From NCBI GenBank assembly GCA_001314865.1, contig LJZR01000006.1, positions 124,001 through 188,000 on the forward strand: 64,000 bases of DNA, in the 5' to 3' direction. How positions within the stretch are numbered: position 1 is the first letter of the stretch; the number at the start of each line of letters is the position of its first letter. This DNA is from Phormidesmis priestleyi Ana. GTDB lineage: Bacteria; Cyanobacteriota; Cyanobacteriia; Phormidesmidales; Phormidesmidaceae. Positions 9,299 to 18,259 of this stretch are shown here, one piece after another. A program made the position numbers and the translations under genes. Below the pieces are notes generated by a model. That model searched no databases. It was given only the letters and a program-made list of their open reading frames with translations, and was not told the origin of the DNA.

Positions 9299-11275
9299 AT
9301 GAGCGCAGCTTCTCCTGAACTACTTAGCCGTCCTTCTGATCGACCTATCACAGTAGATGCTGTGCCTGCGACGGTCAGCCTGCCGCCGGAGCGGCTAGAG
9401 GATATTTTGGTGTATGACCCTGAGGCGATCGCAGCATTTTACAAGCGCCGCCCCCTACAGATTTTCTTCCGCCTCATTAGCATCGTCTGGATTGCCCTTG
9501 GCTATGTCCTTGGTTTGCTTTGGGATAAGATAACCGGTCGCAAACAAATTAATGAAACCAAGCGAGCGGTTAGCTTGCGCATTATGCTCACGCGACTAGG
9601 CCCGGCCTATATCAAAGTTGGGCAAGCGCTCTCTACGCGGCCTGATTTGGTTTCACCCTTGACCATGGCTGAGCTGGTAAAACTGCAAGATCAGCTACCT
9701 CCCTTCCCTAATGAAATTGCCATGCGCTTCATTGAAGAAGAAATTGGCCAGCCGCCATCGAGTGTGTATGACTATTTGTCGCCTTCTCCTATTGCCGCCG
9801 CTTCGCTCGGACAGGTGTATAAAGGTCGGCTCAAAACCGGCGAAGATGTCGCAGTAAAGGTGCAACGTCCTGGATTGGCCGATCAAATCACAAAAGACAT
9901 TTACATTATTCGCATCCTGGCTAACTGGGCCACTCGCAACATCAAGCAAATCCGCAGTGACTTGGTCAGCATTGTTGATGAGTTTGGCACGCGCATTTTC
10001 GAGGAGATGGACTACACCCATGAAGGCGAAAATGCCGAGCGCTTTAATGCGCTATACGGCTACCTGCCGGAGATTTTAGTACCGGGTATTTATCAGCAGT
10101 ACACGGGGCGGCGGGTACTGACCATGGAGTGGATTGAGGGCATTAAGCTCACCGAGCTAGAGGAGCTAAAGCGTCGTGGTATCAATCCAACTCATGTGAT
10201 TGAGGTGGGCGTACAATGCTCGCTGCGTCAGCTATTAGAGCATGGGTTTTTCCATGCTGACCCTCATCCTGGCAACTTACTAGTGACGCCGGATGGCAAG
10301 CTAGCCTACCTGGATTTTGGCATGATGTGCGAGGTGGAGCCCTACCAGCGATATGGCCTAATTGAAGCGATTGTACATATGGTAAATCGCGACTTTGAGG
10401 GGCTCGCTCAAGACTATGTGAATCTGGAATTTTTGACGCCCGATACTGACCTGCGACCGATTATTCCGGCCCTAGCAGGCGTTTTTAATAATGCGTTGGG
10501 TGCCAGTGTTGCGGAAATGAACCTTAAGAGCATTACTGATGAGTTTTCCGCTTTGATGTACGAGTACCCGTTCCGGGTGCCTGCGTACTATGCACTTATC
10601 ATCCGCTCACTGGTGACGTTAGATGGCATTGCCATTACGGTTGATCCTGACTTTAAAGTGCTAAGCAAGGCCTATCCCTATGTTGCCAAAAGACTGCTGA
10701 GCGATCCGGCACCGCAGCTTCGCAGTTCCTTACAAGATCTTCTCTTTCAAGATGGCAGCTTCCGCTGGAACCGATTAGAGAACTTGCTCAAAAATGCTAA
10801 GTCGAGTGAAGAGTACGACCTAAACACGGTGATTGACCAGACCATCGGATATTTATTTTCGGATCGGGGTGAATTCCTGCGGGTTCGAATTGCGGATGAG
10901 CTCGCTAAAGAGTTGGATAAGGCGGGCTACGGTTTGCTGCAACGGGTAACTCAAGCGCTTCGCCTGACAGAGGATAGTCAACCCAGCATTGGTTATTCTG
11001 AGCCAGTCACAACCAGCAGTTGGGAACAGTTTGCTCGCATTTTAGGCATCATTCGAAATACGCCGGGGCTTAATGCGGCCACGATCACCTCAATATTACC
11101 TAAGCTCATTGCGCAGCCAGAAGCGCGTGACATTGGGCGCCGAGTTGTGAATGGAGTGGCTCAAAGAGCGATCGCACGAATTATCCGAGAGGTGTTAGTC
11201 ACGGCTCCGGAGCCTCGGTCAGCACCGACCCCAGCGACCAGTGTAGTTGCCTTACCGCCTGTCAAAGCAGCTTAG
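9299..11275 (+). CDS. ABC1/UbiB (AarF) family atypical protein kinase
   Basis: 658-residue member of the ABC1/ADCK/UbiB family, linked in bacteria and plastids to prenyl-quinone synthesis and lipid metabolism. Seen: the family motif LGPAYIKVGQALSTRPDLVS (about residue 98 on), alanine-rich loop IAAASLGQVYKG, ATP-binding lysine in VAVKVQRPG, and catalytic region FFHADPHPGNLL followed by LAYLDFGMM. A hydrophobic stretch at residues 55-75 may attach it to membrane. The last 150 residues are helical. Convergent with the potassium channel gene, with a hairpin between them. Confidence 0.93.
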   Translation: MSAASPELLSRPSDRPITVDAVPATVSLPPERLEDILVYDPEAIAAFYKRRPLQIFFRLISIVWIALGYVLGLLWDKITGRKQINETKRAVSLRIMLTRLGPAYIKVGQALSTRPDLVSPLTMAELVKLQDQLPPFPNEIAMRFIEEEIGQPPSSVYDYLSPSPIAAASLGQVYKGRLKTGEDVAVKVQRPGLADQITKDIYIIRILANWATRNIKQIRSDLVSIVDEFGTRIFEEMDYTHEGENAERFNALYGYLPEILVPGIYQQYTGRRVLTMEWIEGIKLTELEELKRRGINPTHVIEVGVQCSLRQLLEHGFFHADPHPGNLLVTPDGKLAYLDFGMMCEVEPYQRYGLIEAIVHMVNRDFEGLAQDYVNLEFLTPDTDLRPIIPALAGVFNNALGASVAEMNLKSITDEFSALMYEYPFRVPAYYALIIRSLVTLDGIAITVDPDFKVLSKAYPYVAKRLLSDPAPQLRSSLQDLLFQDGSFRWNRLENLLKNAKSSEEYDLNTVIDQTIGYLFSDRGEFLRVRIADELAKELDKAGYGLLQRVTQALRLTEDSQPSIGYSEPVTTSSWEQFARILGIIRNTPGLNAATITSILPKLIAQPEARDIGRRVVNGVAQRAIARIIREVLVTAPEPRSAPTPATSVVALPPVKAA

Positions 11276-11320
11276 CCTCAGCGTTAGCGCCAGAAAAAGC
11301 CCAGAGCAAAGCCCAGAACC

Positions 11321-11350
11321 TAGCCCAGAACCTCGCCCTGTTCTGGGCTA
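11321..11350. terminator. Hairpin between convergent genes
   Basis: TAGCCCAGAAC (11321-11331) and GTTCTGGGCTA (11340-11350) form an 11-bp stem with an 8-base loop. It sits 45 bp after the kinase stop and includes the stop codon of the minus-strand channel gene. The left arm belongs to a short direct repeat of AGCCCAGAACC-type units at 11297-11331. No clear U-tract on either strand, so termination is inferred. Confidence 0.55.
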
Positions 11351-13516
11351 GGCTCGCCTTTCACGCACAGGCGTTAGGCGGATGGATAAGTGTGATTTCA
11401 TTGCCTGCACCAGTCGGGCGGCTTGATAGTCGTATAGGTCAATATCCATCGCCGCAGGCAGCCGATCAATAAAGCCTTGAATGGCGTCTGTGCTGCAATC
11501 GCTGAGCTTTGAGAGCTGCTGTACGATATCAGCGATCGCCTCGGCAGACATCTGCGGTGGCAGGGGTTTATCACCCACCAACCGCCAGCGACGAGGGGGT
11601 GTTCTTTCACCGCGTTCTATCCGACGAAGCCCATTGATAGAAGACAAGACAAACAGGCGATCGCCCGCCATTAAATACTGATCGTCAGTCGGCAGCAGAA
11701 TCTCAAACCGATTTCCTTGGGCGTCTTGGGTTTCTCTGAGCACAGGCACCACCCCATAGCCATAGGCAATATGTCCCATTTGCTTGCCGACCAAGGTATC
11801 ACCTAGAGCGATCAGGTATTCCGTCACTAAAATATTTTGAGCCCCCAAGCGAAACAGGCCCAAAATATTCTCTCCAAAGGCTGCACCCGCAAAGGCTTCA
11901 GCAGAAAGCGCATAGGCACAAAAAGTCTGCGCCTGCGGCATCATTGCTGTGAGGTTATCGCTAAAGCTTTGGCTGCGGGTGCGCACAACAGGTGAAAAAT
12001 TATGGTTGAGCGTTTTTTCTGAGGCAAATAGGGCGACTTCTAAATTGAGCATTTGATCATCGGTCACAGCGATGATGCTTTTGGCCGTCGCGAGATTGGC
12101 TAATGGAAGCTCTTCTAAAATATTGCCAATAATCAAAGGCACCCGTGTCGATAAATCTGGCATCTGAGATTTTTCGGCGACAGCAACCATGGGCTGATTG
12201 AATTCTGCCAGTAGGCTGGTCACCTTACGCCCCACTCGGCCAAGCCCCACCACCACCACATGACCGCTACGCGGAATACGGGGCCGCTTTTGTAAAAAGT
12301 CGAAGCGTGAGTTGAGCAGGCGCTCGGCGACCAAACCCAACACGCCTAACACCACTAAGATGCTGGCAAGCGTAATCATCAGGCACACCATCTGCACCCA
12401 GCCCGGAATAGCCGGTGGATCAAAACCGCCGAAAACATCCCCATAGCCGCCTAATAGCAAAATGGCTCCGAGGCTGATAGCTTTTACCCAGGTGAGTTCA
12501 AACTCGCCATAATAGTTGAACTTGAGTAGGAGTGAGCCAGCCAGCCACAGCACGATGGCAGTGAATAGCGCGATCGCCACCACTCGGCCCAAAGATTCTT
12601 CGGAAGAGCGCCGCCAGCTGGCCAGTCGCTTTTGCCAGTCATGGTGCCGAAGGTCATCTATCCACTGCCCCACGGCTGAGATAGGGTTGTCTTTTGCAGC
12701 GGGCAGGTCAGCCGTTTTGTTCGCCTCTATATAAGCGACGCGATCGCCCGGTGCAATCCGCACATGGGGCTGCCAGCGATGAAAAATAGAAGAAGCCGTC
12801 GTGGCCCAGCCCATCGGCTGCGGCGGCATGTCTACCGGATTGAGATCGAGCAGGCGAAAGTTCCCCTGATGCAGCTGCTGCACCGCCTGTTGATCAAACC
12901 GGGAATCGCCTGCGCGGACAAATTGCTCGGTCACTCTAAAACGATGTCGGCCAATTTTAAACACGCTGACAATATCGTCGCCGAGTCCGGCTAGGGCAAA
13001 GGCCATTGCAGGCAGCTCGGTGGCATCTAGCGCAATAAATTTGCCCAAATGGCGAGATAACAAAGTGTTGAGGCTATGACGAGAAGATCGCAGAATAATT
13101 TGAATATGGGGATTAAGCCGACGAGCCGCGATCGCGCACTCTATATTCGTACTCTCATTACTAGTCACAATTAAAATGGCGCGACTCTGATCAATGCCAG
13201 CAGCTCGGAGCATATCTTCTCGGCGGCAGTCGCCCATTACCGGCGGCTTGGCCAAATAGCTCGGCAAATTATCAATTTCCCAACCGCCTATCTGGCGCTG
13301 ATCAATCGCGGTAATAATGACCTCAAACGGATCATAGTCAAACCGTTTGAGGTTAACGACACACTGCTGCCCCAAACTGCCCAGCCCACAGACAATAAAG
13401 CGATCTTGATGCGTGGCCGCAGATCGGGTTGCCAAGCTTGGCATGAGAGTATCAGGGCCGACAGATCGTTTGCGAGATTGGCCAGCAGCTGAACTAGAAG
13501 AGGAATTAGCAGGCAT
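11348..13516 (-). CDS. Potassium channel-like protein with two RCK (TrkA-N) domains
   Basis: About 722 residues from the ATG at 13516 (MPANSSSSSAAGQ); a longer frame to 13606 lacks support. Order: Rossmann-type TrkA-N domain (FIVCGLGSLGQQC), membrane segment VVAIALFTAIVLWLAGSLLL, a pore loop with LLLGGYGDVFGG, a second membrane segment WVQMVCLMITLASILVV, then a second TrkA-N domain (HVVVVGLGRVGRKV) and a TrkA-C-like region. The layout is RCK - two membrane helices - RCK, as in a ligand-gated K+ channel. The selectivity filter reads GGYGD where most K+ channels have VGYGD, so ion preference is uncertain. No partner gene adjacent. Confidence 0.85.
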   Translation of the reverse strand: MPANSSSSSAAGQSRKRSVGPDTLMPSLATRSAATHQDRFIVCGLGSLGQQCVVNLKRFDYDPFEVIITAIDQRQIGGWEIDNLPSYLAKPPVMGDCRREDMLRAAGIDQSRAILIVTSNESTNIECAIAARRLNPHIQIILRSSRHSLNTLLSRHLGKFIALDATELPAMAFALAGLGDDIVSVFKIGRHRFRVTEQFVRAGDSRFDQQAVQQLHQGNFRLLDLNPVDMPPQPMGWATTASSIFHRWQPHVRIAPGDRVAYIEANKTADLPAAKDNPISAVGQWIDDLRHHDWQKRLASWRRSSEESLGRVVAIALFTAIVLWLAGSLLLKFNYYGEFELTWVKAISLGAILLLGGYGDVFGGFDPPAIPGWVQMVCLMITLASILVVLGVLGLVAERLLNSRFDFLQKRPRIPRSGHVVVVGLGRVGRKVTSLLAEFNQPMVAVAEKSQMPDLSTRVPLIIGNILEELPLANLATAKSIIAVTDDQMLNLEVALFASEKTLNHNFSPVVRTRSQSFSDNLTAMMPQAQTFCAYALSAEAFAGAAFGENILGLFRLGAQNILVTEYLIALGDTLVGKQMGHIAYGYGVVPVLRETQDAQGNRFEILLPTDDQYLMAGDRLFVLSSINGLRRIERGERTPPRRWRLVGDKPLPPQMSAEAIADIVQQLSKLSDCSTDAIQGFIDRLPAAMDIDLYDYQAARLVQAMKSHLSIRLTPVRERRA

Positions 13517-13756
13517 AGCGCGTCGGTGAGCAGAGCTTAAATCAGAAATTAGAAACAGACACTCAAACAGCAGTTGCCGCAAAAGAACCTGTCTTATATA
13601 TCGCACGTTAGCTCGCCCGTTAGCTGTCCTTCAGCATTCAGCATACTTTTTGTAAGAGTTGCCATGAGCCACCGCCCTCATGATGAGTCAAAAATTGCTG
13701 AAAGCTCTAAAAGCCGTGAAATAATTCAGAGGTAACGCTTCTCTTCCCTAAATACC

Positions 13757-14833
13757 ATGAGCGCCTTTCGCAGCATTGAATGGAAAAATGACCGGCTATA
13801 TTTGCTAGACCAACGACAGCTCCCAGCCGAGACTACTTACTGCGAATATACCGACTACCCAGCCGTCGCCCAAGCCATTCAAACTATGGTAGTGCGAGGA
13901 GCACCAGCGATTGGGGTGACCGCAGCCTTTGGCTTGGTTCTAGCGGCCTTTCAATCAACCGCCGCTACTGTGGACGGCTTCTTAGCAGAAATACAGTCGG
14001 CAGGCGAGCATCTGATTGCAGCCCGGCCAACCGCCGTGAACTTATCTTGGGCGATCGCGCATTTACTCAAAATCGCCCAAAACATCGATACCCACACCGC
14101 CGCCCACGCAGAATCGGACACAGCAGCCATAGACTCCCTCAAGCAAACCCTGCTCGCCGAAGCCCAAGCGCTGTATCAGGCTGATATTGACGCCTGCAAA
14201 CAGCTCGGCACCTATGCCCAAACCCTCATTCCCGATTCGGCGACAGTCATTCATCACTGCAATACTGGCTCGCTCGCAGCGGTAGACTATGGCACCGCGC
14301 TAGGGATTATCCGAGTAGCCCATGAGCAGGGCAAACAAATCCATGTATTTTTAGATGAAACGCGACCCCGACTACAGGGCGCTAGCCTCTCTGCCTATGA
14401 AATGAAGGCTTACGGCATTCCCCACACGGTGATTGTAGATGGCGCGTCGGGCTATGTTATGAGTACGCGGGCGGTAGATGCCTGCCTCGTGGGGTGCGAT
14501 CGCGTCGCTGCCAACGGCGACGTTGCCAATAAAATCGGTACTTACAACCTTGCCCTCGTGGCCCATGCCCACAATGTCCCTTTCTATGTTGCCTGCCCCA
14601 CCAGCACGTTGGATATGACGCTCGCCAGCGGCCAAGAAATCAACATCGAAGAACGCGCCGATACCGAAATTACCCAGGTAAAAGGCCAGCAAATCACACC
14701 AGACAACACCCCTGTATTCAATCCCGCTTTTGATGTCACACCGGCCAAATATGTCAGTGCTATCATCACCGAAAAAGGAATCATATACCCGCCCTACGAG
14801 CAGAACTTGAAGGCGCTCATGACAAACGGCTAA
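13757..14833 (+). CDS. mtnA: S-methyl-5-thioribose-1-phosphate isomerase
   Basis: Methionine salvage enzyme converting methylthioribose-1-phosphate to methylthioribulose-1-phosphate. Family signatures: [16 protein letters not shown] near residue 44, HHCNTGSLA with the catalytic Cys, [17 protein letters not shown], and [19 protein letters not shown] with the catalytic Asp. 358 residues is normal. Start ATG at 13757. The flavin reductase follows 48 bp downstream and may be cotranscribed; no other salvage gene is nearby. Confidence 0.96.
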   Translation: MSAFRSIEWKNDRLYLLDQRQLPAETTYCEYTDYPAVAQAIQTMVVRGAPAIGVTAAFGLVLAAFQSTAATVDGFLAEIQSAGEHLIAARPTAVNLSWAIAHLLKIAQNIDTHTAAHAESDTAAIDSLKQTLLAEAQALYQADIDACKQLGTYAQTLIPDSATVIHHCNTGSLAAVDYGTALGIIRVAHEQGKQIHVFLDETRPRLQGASLSAYEMKAYGIPHTVIVDGASGYVMSTRAVDACLVGCDRVAANGDVANKIGTYNLALVAHAHNVPFYVACPTSTLDMTLASGQEINIEERADTEITQVKGQQITPDNTPVFNPAFDVTPAKYVSAIITEKGIIYPPYEQNLKALMTNG

Positions 14834-14881
14834 AAACGAATAGAGATTACGATGGTGATATGACCGCTAGAGGAAAAATAA

Positions 14882-15421
14882 ATGGTAAAAATTGTCGGTA
14901 TCGGCGGCAGCCTAAGGGATGACTCTTATAGTATGCAGGCGCTAGCGATCGCGCTTAACAAAGTCCAAGCACTAGGCGCTGAAGTCGAAACCTTAGACCT
15001 GCGCAAGATGCAGCTGCCCTTTTGCGACGCGGGCGATAGCTACCCTGACTATCCCGACGTTGAACGCTTGAAAAAAACAGTCGCCCAAGCAGACGGCCTG
15101 ATTCTAGCGACCCCCGAATATCATGGCAGCGTTAGCGGCGTCATCAAAAACGCGCTAGATCTCATGAGCTTTACCGAACTCAGCGGCAAAGTTGCCGGTG
15201 CTATCAGCGTTTTAGGCGGCCAAGCCAACAGCAACGCCCTCAACGAGCTAAGGCTCATTATGCGCTGGGTTCACGCCTGGGTCATTCCTGAGCAAATCGC
15301 CATCGGCCAAGCATGGCAAGCCTTTGCACCCGACGGCTCTTTGAAAGATGAAAAACTAGACCAGCGATTCGACGACTTCGCGAGTAGCTTGGTGAGCAAT
15401 ACTCAAAAATTAGCCAGCTAA
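14882..15421 (+). CDS. NADPH-dependent FMN reductase family protein
   Basis: 179-residue flavodoxin-like quinone/FMN reductase. FMN phosphate-binding loop GIGGSLRDDSYS at the N-terminus and the family motif TPEYHGSVSGVIKNALD at about residue 80. Related enzymes (SsuE, ChrR, azoreductase groups) reduce FMN, quinones or metals with NAD(P)H; the substrate here cannot be fixed. Follows mtnA on the same strand, probably in one transcript. Confidence 0.9.
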   Translation: MVKIVGIGGSLRDDSYSMQALAIALNKVQALGAEVETLDLRKMQLPFCDAGDSYPDYPDVERLKKTVAQADGLILATPEYHGSVSGVIKNALDLMSFTELSGKVAGAISVLGGQANSNALNELRLIMRWVHAWVIPEQIAIGQAWQAFAPDGSLKDEKLDQRFDDFASSLVSNTQKLAS

Positions 15422-15426
15422 CCTAA

Positions 15427-15470
15427 GTTGGGAATCAGTTGGGAATCAGTTGGGAATCAGTTGGGAATCC
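15427..15470. repeat. 11-bp tandem repeat, four copies
   Basis: GTTGGGAATCA three times exactly, then GTTGGGAATCC, directly after the flavin reductase stop. A second small duplication (CTAGGCTAATGAGGT / CTAGGTTAATGAGGT) follows at about 15495-15527, reaching the end of lipA. Confidence 0.95.
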
Positions 15471-15516
15471 AAAAAATCGCTGCCATGACATGAGATCTAG
15501 GCTAATGAGGTCTAGG

Positions 15517-16401
15517 TTAATGAGGTCTATAGCGAGGATTGACCTTCATTAATTGACGAACTTGCTCAGCATGGTAGGAGCTGCGCGTGAGGGGCGAAGA
15601 AACAACTTGTAAAAAGCCCATTTCTTCGCCTGCGATGCGCCATGCTTCAAATTGAGCCGGTGTGACAAAAGTCTGGACGCCCAAGTGCTTTTGGGTGGGC
15701 TGTAAGTACTGGCCGATAGTAATGATGTCGCAGTCTATCGCACGCAGGTCACCGAGTACCTGACGAACTTCGGCGTCGGTTTCCCCAAGGCCCACCATAA
15801 TGCCGGATTTGGTGTAGGTCCAAGGGGCGATCGCGCGCGCCTGTTGCAGCAAATCCAAACTACGCTGATACTCTCCCTGCGGGCGAGTCTTCCGATATAG
15901 CCGAGGAACCGTTTCAGTATTGTGGTTTAGCACCTCAGGCTGACCCTGTAGGAGCAATGTTTCTAGCGCATTCCAGTTACCACATAAATCCGGAATTAGC
16001 ACCTCAATAGTCGTATCGGGCGACACCCTGCGAGTCTCTTCAATGCAGCGAATAAACTGACTAATACCGCCATCAGGCAGGTCATCGCGATTCACCGAAG
16101 TAATCACTACATGCTTGAGCTTCATCCGTCGAACCGCCTCAGCCAAATGCACCGGCTCCAGCGGATCTAATGCCTGAGGCTTTTTCTCAAAATCGATATC
16201 GCAGTAAGGGCAGGCCCGAGTACAAGCAGGCCCCATAATCAAAAAAGTAGCCGTCCCAACACTAAAGCACTCGCCAATATTGGGGCAAGAAGCCTCTTCG
16301 CAAACCGTATTGAGGCCTAGATCCTGCAAAACGCCCTTAACAGTGCCGACCCGCTCCCACTGGGGGGCTTTTACTCGTAACCAGTCTGGCTTAACGACCA
16401 C
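15517..16401 (-). CDS. lipA: Lipoyl synthase
   Basis: Radical SAM enzyme inserting two sulfurs into octanoyl groups on lipoyl domains. Both iron-sulfur motifs are seen: the auxiliary cluster [12 protein letters not shown] and the radical SAM motif CTRACPYCD. Also [14 protein letters not shown] and [13 protein letters not shown], and near the end the conserved SSYHAEQ. 294 residues is normal. Start is GTG at 16401 with AAGGAG 11 bases upstream; no in-frame ATG fits. Divergent from the L,D-transpeptidase. Confidence 0.96.
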   Translation of the reverse strand: MVVKPDWLRVKAPQWERVGTVKGVLQDLGLNTVCEEASCPNIGECFSVGTATFLIMGPACTRACPYCDIDFEKKPQALDPLEPVHLAEAVRRMKLKHVVITSVNRDDLPDGGISQFIRCIEETRRVSPDTTIEVLIPDLCGNWNALETLLLQGQPEVLNHNTETVPRLYRKTRPQGEYQRSLDLLQQARAIAPWTYTKSGIMVGLGETDAEVRQVLGDLRAIDCDIITIGQYLQPTQKHLGVQTFVTPAQFEAWRIAGEEMGFLQVVSSPLTRSSYHAEQVRQLMKVNPRYRPH

Positions 16402-16507
16402 CGCTGCAATTCTCCTTGTTAGCCTCTAGGCTGAGCGCCTATTCTAATATTAAGTCGTTTTAATCGACTTAACTTTCAATGCTGTTCACATCCTCTTAGA
16501 TTACTCT

Positions 16508-17218
16508 ATGCGTAGGCAGCCCTCTATCGTTCGCTGCTTCGTGGTTCTGTGTTTTGGCTCGGCGATTACGCTGGCCGCTTTTGAGTGGCGTAGTCCACTT
16601 TCTGAGTCTGTCGTGACCTTAAATGCTGCCCCGAATATCAGCGCAGATGCTGTTTTAAACCTGGGCCGTAAGAACGCAATGGGCGGCAGGCCAGTCCCGT
16701 TCGATTCTGCCACTGCTCAGCCCACTGTCGCCGAGGAATCGTCACCTAAGCAAAGGTCACGATTTTCTCGGTGGCTGACTTTTGGCTGGTCTACAGGGGC
16801 AGATTCAATAAACCCCAAAAATGCTGAAAATTCTACAGAGCTGGTGCTATCGCTAGAGTCACGGCTGTTAGAAGTGCGGGTTCCGGGTGAAGTACCAGTT
16901 TTGTACGAAGTGGCTGTAGGTCACGATGATTGGCAGACGCCAGTTGGCGAATTCACAGTGCTCAGCAAGTTAGAAAACCCCGCTTGGCAACATCCTATTA
17001 CCAAGGAACGGATTGAGCCTGGCCCAGAGAATCCGCTGGGTGCTCGCTGGATTGGCTTTTGGAGCGACGGACAGGCCGAAATTGGATTTCATGGCACCAA
17101 TCAGGAAGATTTAATCGGCGAAGCTGTCTCTCATGGCTGTGTGAGAATGCGCAATGCAGATATTCAGAACCTGTACAAACAAGTTGAAGTCGGGACGAGG
17201 GTGATTGTGAAACCTTAA
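16508..17218 (+). CDS. L,D-transpeptidase (YkuD domain)
   Basis: 236-residue exported peptidoglycan cross-linking enzyme. An N-terminal hydrophobic segment (CFVVLCFGSAITLAAF) after positive residues acts as signal or anchor. The YkuD domain fills residues about 115-236 with the catalytic motif HGTNQEDLIGEAVSHGCVRM, containing the active Cys and His. Makes 3-3 cross-links or anchors proteins in related species. Ends 70 bp before a strong terminator shared with the convergent ComFB gene. Confidence 0.93.
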   Translation: MRRQPSIVRCFVVLCFGSAITLAAFEWRSPLSESVVTLNAAPNISADAVLNLGRKNAMGGRPVPFDSATAQPTVAEESSPKQRSRFSRWLTFGWSTGADSINPKNAENSTELVLSLESRLLEVRVPGEVPVLYEVAVGHDDWQTPVGEFTVLSKLENPAWQHPITKERIEPGPENPLGARWIGFWSDGQAEIGFHGTNQEDLIGEAVSHGCVRMRNADIQNLYKQVEVGTRVIVKP

Positions 17219-17286
17219 AAAAAGAAAACCATTCTTAATGCTTGAGATGATTGCCAAAATTAGAAAAAACAAAAAAACAAAAAAAC

Positions 17287-17326
17287 AAAAAAACGACTCT
17301 TGGCGATCGCCAAGAGTCGTTTTTTT
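17287..17326. terminator. Bidirectional terminator: 40-bp perfect palindrome centred on a HIP1 site
   Basis: Perfect inverted repeat centred between 17306 and 17307: seven A, then CGACTCTTGGCGATCGCCAA and its complement, then seven T. The centre is GCGATCGC. T-tracts on both strands suit termination of both convergent genes. An 8-bp A-rich repeat (CAAAAAAA) precedes it at about 17264-17293. Confidence 0.85.
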
Positions 17327-17421
17327 GATGAATGATGTGATGTAAAAAAGCGTGATTTGGCCTAGCTGATTTCGGCCTAGCTGATTTGATCCCAACAGAA
17401 CTTAAGCGATGGACGCCAATT

Positions 17422-17970
17422 TTAAGCAGCCTGGGGCTGCTGCTCAAAATCATGCGCGTAGTCTTTCAGCAGCTTATTAACCTGACCGAGTAAACCCTCT
17501 TCGCTGCGCTGAATTTCTTTCCGCTCTGGGAAAAACTCCGGTTGGTTCAAGCTACGACCCACTGACTCTGCAACCTGTTGCCCAATGAGCTCAGATAGCT
17601 CGGCGCGGGCTTTTTCCCGCTGATAGCTAGCGCCTTCTTCAGTTGTGGCATACAAAGGGGGCAGTCGGTTGAGTGCGTAGGCGGCTACGTCGCCCAGGTC
17701 CAGTGTTTTTTCGCTATTGGCTTCAACTTCAGCAACCTGAGAAATCGCCTCTGTTAGAACTAATTCCTCCATAACGTTAATAAACTGTTTACGGGGAACT
17801 GCCACGACTTCACCCGTGAGCAAAGAGCCCATCAGGCGATCTAAAGACATGTATTCCTCGATAGATAGCTCAGAAGCGGTGTCGCAAATTCGACCGACTT
17901 CTGCTTCCATGGCAGGGGTTAGATAGCCATCTTGTAGGGCCTGTTCGACGATTTTTTCGATGCTACTCAT
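17422..17970 (-). CDS. ComFB-domain protein, putative c-di-GMP receptor
   Basis: About 182 residues from the ATG at 17970 (MSSIEKIVEQAL); the frame extends to 18006 without support. The ComFB-type core is VMEELVLTEAISQV followed by LDLGDVAAYALNRLPPLYAT about residue 95. Cyanobacterial ComFB proteins have been described as cyclic-dinucleotide receptors (CdgR group) affecting cell size and motility; binding here is inferred. Cytoplasmic, no membrane segment. A diguanylate cyclase is encoded at 61.8 kb, but nothing links the two directly. Convergent with the L,D-transpeptidase. Confidence 0.85.
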   Translation of the reverse strand: MSSIEKIVEQALQDGYLTPAMEAEVGRICDTASELSIEEYMSLDRLMGSLLTGEVVAVPRKQFINVMEELVLTEAISQVAEVEANSEKTLDLGDVAAYALNRLPPLYATTEEGASYQREKARAELSELIGQQVAESVGRSLNQPEFFPERKEIQRSEEGLLGQVNKLLKDYAHDFEQQPQAA

Positions 17971-18164
17971 GCTGGCACAAAACTCCGGTTTGATAATTCC
18001 ACTCAAAAGATTGGGAAATAGACTTAAATTTCCGTAGGCGATTCGATACAGTATTAAATCTCAGCTATGATGCTCATCAAATAACACTCAAATCTTTCAA
18101 ATACAGCGCTAAGCGTTGCTGAGATAAATCTTTCAATAAAGTATTCCCGCTTGTAAGCGTTTAA

Positions 18165-18202
18165 AAACAAGGAGAGCCTGTAATTACAGGCTCTCCTTGT
18201 TT
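18165..18202. terminator. 38-bp perfect palindrome, terminator of the M23 peptidase gene
   Basis: AAACAAGGAGAGCCTGTAA followed by its exact complement, centre 18183/18184, no unpaired loop. In the minus direction it is followed by a short T-rich run, fitting termination after the M23 gene that ends 58 bp away. Arms read GGAGAGCCTG / CAGGCTCTCC. Confidence 0.75.
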
Positions 18203-18259
18203 AGCTTTCTTAAAACTGTCTAGGAGGCGTGTCAGCAGCTAGATTGACTGCACTGCTGA

